Shown here: positions 1 to 5,022 of the stretch, one piece after another
Position numbering within the stretch: position 1 is the first letter of the stretch
Layout: every line of letters starts with the position of its first letter
Assembly (NCBI GenBank): GCA_018711775.1
Contig: DVHV01000041.1
Location: forward strand, 1 to 5,174
Origin: Candidatus Onthocola stercoravium
GTDB taxonomy: Bacteria; Bacillota_I; Bacilli_A; RF39; UBA660
Length of the DNA stretch: 5,174 nt
Direction of reading: 5' to 3'
Translations under genes and position numbers: made by a program
The notes under the pieces: generated by a model
Seen by the model: the letters and a program-made list of their open reading frames with translations, nothing else
Database searches by the model: none
What the model was told of the DNA's origin: nothing

Positions 1-24
1 ACTAATAATTTTAAAATTATTAGT
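1..24. terminator. Perfect 24-base palindrome after tdk, probable terminator
   Basis: Bases 1-24 are identical to their own reverse complement (12-base arms from ACTAATAATT inward, centred between 12 and 13). The palindrome begins at the last base of the tdk stop codon. It is almost all A/T, so the stem is weak, and any U-tract for tdk would fall beyond the window edge. Being symmetric, it could serve a convergent gene too. Calling it a terminator is inference from position and shape. Confidence 0.45.
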
Positions 25-620
25 TATTTAGGCATTTGACTATTTAAAACAAAGTCCAAGTAACAATCACTGCATAAAGGAATATATTCCACATTATCAT
101 GTTCACCATCAATTACTACTTCTTTACCACTATAAATATATTTACCATTTACTCTTCGAGCATTAAACATTGCTGTCTTACCACAAGAACAATTAACAGT
201 TAATTCATGCTTTTCATCACTTCTAGCAAGTAACTGCATGCTCCCTTCGAATAAATCGCCCTTAAAGTTGCTTTTTAAAGCATAACATACCACATTAATA
301 TTATACTTGTGAGCAATAAACCATAACTCATTTATCTGTTTTTTTGATAAAAATTGAGCTTCATCTACTAATATGAATTGCATATATTTATATCTATTAA
401 AATATTTCTTACTTAGTAAACTGGCACTTTTAGGAAGCAATAAATCACATTTAATATTTTCTCCAATTCTTGTAATTACTGTATCTCCACCTTTAGTATC
501 AACTTTCGGCTTAATTAAAATAACTTTTAATAAATACCGAGAATAATTGTAGTGGTCTTGAATTAACTTAGTTGTTTTACCAGTTTCCATTGTGCCATAA
601 TATAATGTTAACTTTGCCAT
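24..620 (-). CDS. tdk: Thymidine kinase (TK1-like)
   Basis: This 198-residue protein has the full TK1-type layout. The P-loop is G9-T-M-E-T-G-K15-T-T. The Walker B/catalytic motif is D86-E87-A-Q-F-L, with E87 the expected base. G121-D-L-F-E-G-S follows C-Y-A-L-K-S, and a zinc-binding region has C144, C146, C183 and C186 as likely ligands. The C-x-C first pair and the Y-Y-x-x-M-x-x-G-K start resemble the E. coli-type Tdk. The enzyme phosphorylates thymidine (and deoxyuridine) to the monophosphate with ATP in pyrimidine salvage. The ATG at 620 is chosen because GAAGGG lies 4 bases upstream and the promoter start near 633 excludes the in-frame ATG at 635 and TTG at 638. It lies 50 bases beyond recO with its own promoter, so it is a separate unit with possible read-through. 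The gene ends in TAA (26-24) next to a palindrome. Confidence 0.96.
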   Translation of the reverse strand: MAKLTLYYGTMETGKTTKLIQDHYNYSRYLLKVILIKPKVDTKGGDTVITRIGENIKCDLLLPKSASLLSKKYFNRYKYMQFILVDEAQFLSKKQINELWFIAHKYNINVVCYALKSNFKGDLFEGSMQLLARSDEKHELTVNCSCGKTAMFNARRVNGKYIYSGKEVVIDGEHDNVEYIPLCSDCYLDFVLNSQMPK

Positions 621-639
621 ACTACCCTTCACCATCAAA

Positions 640-648
640 ATTATAACA
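640..648 (-). promoter_or_regulatory. Extended -10 promoter of tdk
   Basis: The minus strand reads TGTTATAAT (648-640), an exact extended -10 (TGn plus TATAAT). No good -35 is visible at 16-18 bases (TGGTTT at 668-663), consistent with an extended -10 promoter. A start near 633 leaves a leader of about 13 bases, containing the GAAGGG ribosome binding site and then the ATG at 620. It begins three bases beyond the terminator T-run, and the -35 region overlaps the terminator stem. Confidence 0.6.
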
Positions 649-650
649 TG

Positions 651-704
651 AAAAAAACAGTAAAACCATTTTAAGTTAAATTTTTTAAAAAATTTTTACT
701 GTTT
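651..704 (-). terminator. Intrinsic terminator at the end of recO
   Basis: In the minus-strand transcript AAACAGTAAAA (704-694) pairs perfectly with TTTTACTGTTT (665-655), an 11-base stem. The loop of 28 bases contains an AT palindrome (693-680) that could extend pairing. The stem runs straight into a T-run (657-651). The 5' arm lies inside recO before its stop at 673-671, so translating ribosomes could interfere with folding. The stem is AT-rich, so termination may be incomplete and allow some read-through into tdk. Confidence 0.75.
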
Positions 705-1399
705 AAGTAAAGGCCTGTGTATCTTTCGTAATACATATCTAAAAATTTATTAATTACATCTTTTATATCATCTTCTATTTTTATATTACTGATACTTTTA
801 ATATTGACGTAATAATACATCCTTAACATCTTTATTACTTTCTTATCGACGATTACTTCATTAGTTAAACAATTAAGACAAATAAATCCCCCTTTATCGG
901 CATCAATCGTTGCAATACCAGTTTTATTGCCACACATAACACATTCATCTAGGCTAAATAATACTCCTAATTCCGCTAAATATTTTATTTCTATGATGTT
1001 AGTTATAACTAAAGGGTCTAGTCCTTCTTCAATTTTTAATACAGCATTAATAAAATCATCATAGATTTTTGGGCTATTACTTTGTTTAATTACTTGATGT
1101 GTAAGTTCAGTTAAATAACTTAAATAACTAATTAAAATTATATCCTCTTTTATTCTTTTTAAAGGATTGATAATATCGGCACTAACGAGAGTTGAAAGTT
1201 TTCCTTGTTTTAAGTAAATGTTAAATTTAGCAAATGTAAGTCGCATTGTTGAAACTCTATTTTTACTCTTAAGACTCTTAGCACCCTTACACATTATTCC
1301 AATAACTCCATAATCAGACGTAAATACATTAATTATTTTACTAGTTTCTCCATAAGGAGTCTCACTTAATATAAAACCTTCAACTTCTGTTAACACCAT
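671..1399 (-). CDS. recO: DNA repair protein RecO
   Basis: This 242-residue protein is of normal RecO length. The N-terminal OB-fold region starts with L-T-E-V-E-G-F-I-L and continues Y16-G-E-T-S-K-I-I, with the characteristic F-T-S-D-Y-G-V-I-G-I-M-C-K-G-A segment near 26-40. A four-cysteine zinc site is present: C153-x-x-C156 and C174-x-x-C177, the second pair in G-F-I-C-L-N-C. The C-terminal helix (D-M-Y-Y-E-R-Y-T-G-L-Y-L-N-S-K) closely resembles Bacillus RecO as remembered. RecO works with RecR, and usually RecF, to load RecA on SSB-coated single-stranded DNA in gap repair and recombination. The ATG at 1399 overlaps the yqzL stop; AAGGG is only 3 bases away, so a GTG at 1396 (6 bases) is an alternative start that would change the protein by one residue. 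The last codons form one arm of the downstream terminator. Confidence 0.96.
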   Translation of the reverse strand: MVLTEVEGFILSETPYGETSKIINVFTSDYGVIGIMCKGAKSLKSKNRVSTMRLTFAKFNIYLKQGKLSTLVSADIINPLKRIKEDIILISYLSYLTELTHQVIKQSNSPKIYDDFINAVLKIEEGLDPLVITNIIEIKYLAELGVLFSLDECVMCGNKTGIATIDADKGGFICLNCLTNEVIVDKKVIKMLRMYYYVNIKSISNIKIEDDIKDVINKFLDMYYERYTGLYLNSKNFLKNLT

Positions 1400-1488
1400 T
1401 AACCCTTCTTTGCATATTTTTTATATTCTAAATAATCTTCAACCTTACCACTTTTTTGAAACTTCTTCCATAGTTCTTCTTTTTTCAA
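1399..1488 (-). CDS. yqzL: YqzL-like small protein
   Basis: This is a 29-codon gene between era and recO. The product contains E-E-L-W-K-K-F-Q-K-S-G-K followed by V-E-D-Y-L-E-Y-K-K, matching the YqzL family pattern of W-K-x-F-x-x-(S/T)-G-x-(I/V)-x-x-Y-L-x-(Y/F)-K. Bacillus subtilis YqzL is somewhat longer (about 47 residues, from memory) and occupies the same slot. The TTG at 1488 is preferred because GGTGAT lies immediately upstream with about 8 bases between the GG core and the start. A GTG at 1497 would give 32 residues but leaves only 2 bases after AGGAC. The stop TAA (1401-1399) shares its last base with the recO ATG, so recO is probably translationally coupled. The function is unknown. 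The protein is very basic and lysine-rich, with no membrane segment. The conserved position supports it being a real gene despite its size. Confidence 0.8.
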   Translation of the reverse strand: MKKEELWKKFQKSGKVEDYLEYKKYAKKG

Positions 1489-1489
1489 T

Positions 1490-1524
1490 TTAATCACCGT
1501 CCTAATTATATATTGGGTGATTAA
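1490..1524 (-). promoter_or_regulatory. Hairpin pairing with the yqzL ribosome binding site
   Basis: In the minus-strand transcript TTAATCACC (1524-1516) and GGTGATTAA (1498-1490) are perfectly complementary over 9 bases, with a 17-base loop. The 3' arm contains GGTGAT, the likely Shine-Dalgarno of yqzL, and ends one base before its TTG. There is no U-tract after it in this direction, so it is not a terminator for era; the T-rich flank lies on the opposite side. It could dampen translation of yqzL and the coupled recO, or stabilise or mark the era mRNA end. The function is inferred; the inverted repeat itself is seen directly. Confidence 0.5.
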
Positions 1525-1532
1525 TTTAAATT

Positions 1533-2417
1533 TTATTCATTATCTACAAAACCTAATTCAACTAAATACTTTTCTTTTTCTTTCCAATTCTTAATTGCTT
1601 TAACAAATAACTCCAAATAGACTTTCTTACCTACTAATTCTTCAATTTCCATTCTGGCAATTGTCCCCACTTGTTTTAATCTACTACCATTCTTACCAAT
1701 AATAATTTTCTTAATACTATCCCTATCAACAATAATATCAACTACTATATTTATAATATCTTTATGTTCTTCATACAAAGTAGTATAGCAAGTAATACTA
1801 TGAGGTATTTCTTCTTCCGTTACTTGTAATAACTTTTCCCGAACAATCTCACTTACCATAAACTTTAAACTACTACTAGTGTAATAATCTTCTGGAAAAT
1901 ATTGAACTTCATCTTTCAAATATTTCTTTATTACATCAATTAAACGAGTTATATTATCATGAGTAAGTCCACTAGTTGGGACAATTTCTACAAATGGATA
2001 AATGTCTTTATATTCATCAATTATCTTAAGTAATTTAGCATTATTTATTTGATCAATCTTATTAAGTACTAATATAACTGGAATATCACTAGATTTTAAC
2101 ATTTCTAAAATAAACATATCTCCTCTACCGATACCTGCAGCAACATCTACAACAAATAAAATTAAATCGACATCTTTAGTTAGAGATAATGCTTGTTTAT
2201 TCAATACTTTTCCGAGTCTATTTATTGGTTTATGAATACCTGGAGTATCAACAAATACTATTTGGTATCCTGGTTCATTATAAATTCCTTGAATTATATT
2301 TCTAGTTGTCCCTGATACATCACTAGTAATAGCAATTTTTTTATTAATAATAGCATTAACAAGTGTACTTTTACCAACATTAGGACGTCCTATAATACTG
2401 ACAAAACCACTCCTCAA
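1533..2417 (-). CDS. era: GTPase Era (ribosome small-subunit assembly)
   Basis: This 294-residue protein has the full Era layout: an N-terminal GTPase domain and a C-terminal KH domain. G motifs are G10-R-P-N-V-G-K-S-T (G1), T37-T-R-N (G2), D57-T-P-G-I-H-K-P (G3), N119-K-I-D (G4) and T148-S-G-L (G5, where S-A is more usual). The KH GxxG loop is G241-K-N-G, followed by the typical ending near K-N-W (277-278). Era binds the 3' end of 16S rRNA and helps mature the 30S subunit; it is usually essential. The start is TTG at 2417, supported by GGGAGGTG 7 bases upstream from the GGAGG core; no ATG occurs before the G1 motif. The 12-base gap to dgkA implies one transcript. Downstream, a hairpin separates it from yqzL. 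Confidence 0.97.
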   Translation of the reverse strand: MRSGFVSIIGRPNVGKSTLVNAIINKKIAITSDVSGTTRNIIQGIYNEPGYQIVFVDTPGIHKPINRLGKVLNKQALSLTKDVDLILFVVDVAAGIGRGDMFILEMLKSSDIPVILVLNKIDQINNAKLLKIIDEYKDIYPFVEIVPTSGLTHDNITRLIDVIKKYLKDEVQYFPEDYYTSSSLKFMVSEIVREKLLQVTEEEIPHSITCYTTLYEEHKDIINIVVDIIVDRDSIKKIIIGKNGSRLKQVGTIARMEIEELVGKKVYLELFVKAIKNWKEKEKYLVELGFVDNE

Positions 2418-2432
2418 GGTAACACCTCCCTA
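2418..2432 (-). promoter_or_regulatory. Strong ribosome binding site fixing the TTG start of era
   Basis: On the minus strand TAGGGAGGTG ends the dgkA stop codon and forms a near-consensus Shine-Dalgarno, 7 bases from GGAGG to the TTG at 2417. It decides the start, because no ATG or GTG is available before the conserved Era N-terminus. The overlap of stop and ribosome binding site suggests ribosomes finishing dgkA re-initiate on era. Confidence 0.8.
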
Positions 2433-2825
2433 AAATAAATCGATGATGTATGGAATAAAGATAAATAAACATATAATTGTAGCCATAATACCACTTACAA
2501 AAGCAGCGGCTGAAGCACAATCTTTAGCCACTTTAGCCAGTGGATGAATTTCTTTGGTAACTAAATCAACAGTTGCTTCAATAGCAGTATTTAAAAGTTC
2601 TACTGCTAATACTACTACAAGAGCAATGATAATTATTGCCCATTGATTAAATGAAATGCCAAGGGCTAATCCAAGGATAATTGCTAATATTGTCCCAGCA
2701 CCATGAAGCCATAAACTTTGTTCATTACGGTATCCATGGGCTAATCCTTGCACTGAATACTTAATACTATCTAAAAATCTTTTAAAACTCATCTTTTTAT
2801 GAGCGTTTTGTTTCTTCGAATTCAT
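2430..2825 (-). CDS. dgkA: Undecaprenol kinase (DgkA family)
   Basis: This 131-residue membrane kinase belongs to the prokaryotic diacylglycerol kinase family. In Gram-positive bacteria this enzyme phosphorylates undecaprenol to undecaprenyl phosphate, the lipid carrier of peptidoglycan and teichoic acid synthesis. Key residues line up with E. coli DgkA at a constant offset of seven: E35, E76, N79, E83, K101 and D102. The signature E76-L-L-N-T-A-I-E-A-T-V-D87 is intact. Membrane segments are near 40-58, 61-82 and 106-127. The ATG at 2825 has AGGAG 10 bases upstream and makes a 29-base overlap with ybeY. An internal ATG at 2792 (codon 12) would remove the overlap but has only AAAAAG before it, so the longer form is preferred. 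The stop TAG (2432-2430) runs into the era ribosome binding site. The Bacillus cdd gene that normally follows dgkA is absent. Confidence 0.94.
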   Translation of the reverse strand: MNSKKQNAHKKMSFKRFLDSIKYSVQGLAHGYRNEQSLWLHGAGTILAIILGLALGISFNQWAIIIIALVVVLAVELLNTAIEATVDLVTKEIHPLAKVAKDCASAAAFVSGIMATIICLFIFIPYIIDLF

Positions 2826-3246
2826 CTAATACCAACTCCTGCTTCGAAAACATTTCTTTTTCTTCTTTTTCACCCTTAGTGTGATCATATCCTAGCAAAT
2901 GAAGTAAACCATGTACAACTAAGAAAGATAATTCTCTTACTTCACTATGACCATATTCCTTTGCTTGTTGTTGCATTCTAGGAATAGAGACAAAAATCTC
3001 ACCAAGCTGCCTTATATTATAGCAAAGTTTATTATTATCTTCAAATGCAAATGATAAAACATCCGTAGTTCTATCAATTCCCCGATATGTTTTATTTAAT
3101 TCATGCATTTTTTCATCATCAATAAATACTATACTAAATATCGAAGAGTCAACACCCTCCATTTCCAAAGTCTTATTAATTATCTTATCTAAATAACTAT
3201 AATCAAAGTTACATCCATATTCATCAACAATCTTAAATTCATTCAT
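2797..3246 (-). CDS. ybeY: Endoribonuclease YbeY (rRNA maturation factor)
   Basis: This 149-residue protein has the usual YbeY length and signature. The zinc-binding motif H112-G-L-L-H116-L-L-G-Y-D-H122 supplies the three metal-ligand histidines. Upstream are Y54-R55-G-I-D-R-T-T-D-V-L-S-F, containing the conserved arginine and T-D-V-L-S-F block, and L81-G-E-I-F-V-S. YbeY is a metal-dependent endoribonuclease involved in 16S rRNA 3'-end maturation and 70S quality control; this role is known for the family and not tested here. The ATG at 3246 is chosen because it overlaps the vanZ-like stop (TAATG) and gives the normal family N-terminus. GGGGG lies 13 bases upstream, a rather long spacing, so translational coupling may help. 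A further in-frame upstream extension to 3312 would read through the vanZ end and has no homologous character. The 3' end overlaps dgkA by 29 bases. The proximity to era fits a shared role in small-subunit maturation. Confidence 0.96.
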   Translation of the reverse strand: MNEFKIVDEYGCNFDYSYLDKIINKTLEMEGVDSSIFSIVFIDDEKMHELNKTYRGIDRTTDVLSFAFEDNNKLCYNIRQLGEIFVSIPRMQQQAKEYGHSEVRELSFLVVHGLLHLLGYDHTKGEKEEKEMFSKQELVLDEFEETKRS

Positions 3247-3863
3247 TATAAATTTATTACCCCCGTTACATTTAATATATAAAATATTATAACCAATATT
3301 ATAATAAAACAAATTAAATTGTAAATACCATCACGCTGAAAAATTCTTGGTAGATGATCTTTTATAGCACTTAAACCAATATAAAGTAAAAAACCAATCA
3401 ATCCTCCGACAACATTTAAAATTATATCATCGACATCAAAACTTCTCCCAATATTAAGTTGCACAAATTCGACAGTTACACTAACTAGAAGAGAAATAAT
3501 AATCGGTGGTACAACTGTCTTAGGTTTAATATAACTTGAAACAATTAAACCAAATAAAACAAATGCCATAATATTGCCAAATACATTAAAGATAAAGAGT
3601 CTACTACCTACTTCATAGCGAAATATTTCTTGAAAAGGAATAATGTTAAATCCACTATTAGAATTCATTTCGACCTTAGTTAATAATTGAAATAACAAGA
3701 AAATATAGCATATCGAGATAATCATTAAAAATTCGCGATAAAAACTAATTTTTTCACGATGTGTTCTTAAGTAAAAAAATCTAACTATAACAAGGGTTAT
3801 GACAAATATTACTAAAATTGGCCAATTATCACTCAAAATTGATTCAATAGTGTTTAGAAACAT
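3246..3863 (-). CDS. VanZ-like family membrane protein
   Basis: This is a 205-residue integral membrane protein of the VanZ-like family. About six hydrophobic segments can be seen (near 15-32, 44-62, 90-111, 117-136, 147-164 and 180-197). Family hallmarks are present in order: N-I-I-P-F at 73-77; N-V-F-G-N-I-M-A-F-V-L-F-G at 93-105; E132-x-x-Q135 followed by R140-S-F-D-V-D-D-I-I-L-N150-V-V-G-G. The ATG at 3863 is chosen because AAGGG lies 10 bases upstream and the start falls one base after the yqfD stop. An upstream in-frame ATG at 3884 lacks a usable ribosome binding site and would overlap yqfD. Founding member VanZ gives low-level teicoplanin resistance, but most chromosomal relatives have no known function, so no resistance role is claimed. 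It stands where phoH and pgpH lie in Bacillus. Its stop TAA overlaps the ybeY ATG by one base, and its last codons carry a candidate promoter. Confidence 0.88.
   Translation of the reverse strand: MFLNTIESILSDNWPILVIFVITLVIVRFFYLRTHREKISFYREFLMIISICYIFLLFQLLTKVEMNSNSGFNIIPFQEIFRYEVGSRLFIFNVFGNIMAFVLFGLIVSSYIKPKTVVPPIIISLLVSVTVEFVQLNIGRSFDVDDIILNVVGGLIGFLLYIGLSAIKDHLPRIFQRDGIYNLICFIIILVIIFYILNVTGVINL
3298..3325 (-). promoter_or_regulatory. Candidate sigma-A promoter for ybeY-dgkA-era-yqzL-recO
   Basis: Reading the minus strand, TTTACA (3325-3320, five of six matches to the -35 consensus) is followed by a 16-base spacer and a perfect TATAAT (3303-3298). A transcript would start near 3291, about 45 bases before the ybeY ATG. 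A second TATAAT at 3291-3286 has only a poor -35 (TTGTTT, 15-base spacer). The site lies inside the last codons of the vanZ-like gene. AT-rich DNA makes chance TATAAT common, but the combined -35, spacing and position before an essential gene set support a real promoter. It would let ybeY and era be expressed in growth independently of any sporulation-controlled yqfC-yqfD transcript. Confidence 0.5.
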
Positions 3864-3864
3864 A

Positions 3865-5022
3865 TTATCGCATCCCTTCAGCATTCTCTTCTATTATGAT
3901 TTCTTTTTCGGTACTTATTAATTCTTTCACTATTATAAATACTTCTATATCCATTGTACTATTATTTACTAATTTTTTCAAAACTTTTTTATCAATTATT
4001 TCATCAAATTCTCCGAGTGTTACTTCTATACTTTCTGTAGCCTTATTGATACCTACTTCTAAAGCCTCACTTTCACTATATGTTTTAATTATTTCTTCAG
4101 TCTCTTTTTGGGTCTCAATATATAAATTAAAATCAAATACATGCAAAATATTTTTTAAAGAACTATTAAATGTCGTAAATCTATTTCTTAAAATATTTTT
4201 TTTATTATCATTTACTTCCCAGACTATATTATACTTTTTCTTACCGGTTTCAACATATTCTTTATATTCTAATGGTATTGAAACAGATGCCGTATACCAA
4301 GTGGTTGCAAAAACTCTACCACTAGCACAAGTATATCTTTTATTTTCTTCATTATAAGTAATAACCCCACTAACTAATGTATCTCCCTCTCTTACATAAT
4401 CATTAATGTTTACTTTAACCTCTCCATCACTAACTAAAATATCATTTATAACTCCTGATTTAGTAGCCACTAAATCACATACTTTATCTTCTTTACTAGT
4501 ATCGGTAATAATACGTTCTTCGACCCGAACATTAATAACCATACCATCAACATCAAATTCCATCCAATCAAGTTTGTCGGGATATTTATCCAAGATTTCT
4601 TGTCTTATTTTATCTAATTCATTATAACTTTTTTTAAAACTTAAAACAGTAATCCCATATTCTTCAAGTTCATCTTGAATAATGTCTCTTATTTCTTTAT
4701 TTTCATGAATAACATTAATTTTTACAACTAAATTACTAAGAATTAAAAATAAGCAAATACCTAATACTAAACATATAACAAAAATATAATTTTTCTTTAA
4801 TTTATTTATTACTTCATAAATACCAGTTACATTAACTATCTCAAATTTATAACTAACTAAGTACTTATTTAATTTATCTAAATATTTATCTTCTATTTTT
4901 AAATATACATAATTATTTTCATATTTTATATCCAATATTACAATATTTAAATATTGAACTTTATTTATAAATCTATAATAATCCTTACATTTACTTCTAA
5001 CCCAGATAATTTTTTTATTCAT
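3865..5022 (-). CDS. yqfD: Sporulation protein YqfD, single-pass membrane protein
   Basis: This 385-residue protein is close to the usual length of the YqfD family (about 390). The ATG at 5022 has an AAGGTGG ribosome binding site 9 bases upstream, inside the end of yqfC. Residues 1-78 are a lysine- and tyrosine-rich, probably cytoplasmic domain. One membrane segment spans about 79-100. Residues about 101-170 read as strand-helix-helix-strand-strand, resembling a POTRA-like module, and about 183-221 (VATKSGVINDILV, then YVREGDTLVSG) resemble a barrel-sandwich/lipoyl-like strand pattern. Both fold readings are inferences. The C-terminal third contains a helical, acidic stretch. In Bacillus the yqfCD pair is a sigma-E mother-cell operon required for efficient sporulation, but the biochemical role is not established. 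The stop TAA (3867-3865) is one base from the downstream vanZ-like start, so the two are probably co-translated. Confidence 0.9.
   Translation of the reverse strand: MNKKIIWVRSKCKDYYRFINKVQYLNIVILDIKYENNYVYLKIEDKYLDKLNKYLVSYKFEIVNVTGIYEVINKLKKNYIFVICLVLGICLFLILSNLVVKINVIHENKEIRDIIQDELEEYGITVLSFKKSYNELDKIRQEILDKYPDKLDWMEFDVDGMVINVRVEERIITDTSKEDKVCDLVATKSGVINDILVSDGEVKVNINDYVREGDTLVSGVITYNEENKRYTCASGRVFATTWYTASVSIPLEYKEYVETGKKKYNIVWEVNDNKKNILRNRFTTFNSSLKNILHVFDFNLYIETQKETEEIIKTYSESEALEVGINKATESIEVTLGEFDEIIDKKVLKKLVNNSTMDIEVFIIVKELISTEKEIIIEENAEGMR

Noticed and set aside
621..638. N-terminal extension of tdk (TTG at 638 or ATG at 635)
   Set aside because: The extended -10 at 648-640 puts the transcript start near 633, after these codons, and the family N-terminus begins at the ATG at 620.
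1505..1510. TATAAT on the minus strand in the hairpin loop before yqzL, as a promoter
   Set aside because: No acceptable -35 is present at 16-18 bases and a start there would fall in or just before the ribosome binding site; chance TATAAT is frequent at this base composition.
1490..1535. Hairpin between era and yqzL as a rho-independent terminator of era
   Set aside because: In the transcribed direction the stem is followed by ATTGAAAAAAG, with no U-tract; the T-rich flank is on the other side, where no plus-strand gene needs ending.
3247..3312. N-terminal extension of ybeY to 3312
   Set aside because: The extra 22 codons read through the end of the vanZ-like gene, do not resemble YbeY, and start upstream of the likely transcript start near 3291.
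3864..3884. N-terminal extension of the vanZ-like gene to 3884
   Set aside because: The upstream ATG lacks a properly spaced ribosome binding site and overlaps yqfD, whereas AAGGG is well placed for the ATG at 3863.
3896..4357. Plus-strand open frame of 153 codons
   Set aside because: It lies wholly opposite yqfD, has a low-complexity serine/leucine/isoleucine composition typical of an antisense shadow in AT-rich DNA, and shows no recognisable motif.
4406..4627. Plus-strand open frame of 73 codons
   Set aside because: It is fully antisense to yqfD, serine/threonine rich, with no family pattern; a shadow frame.
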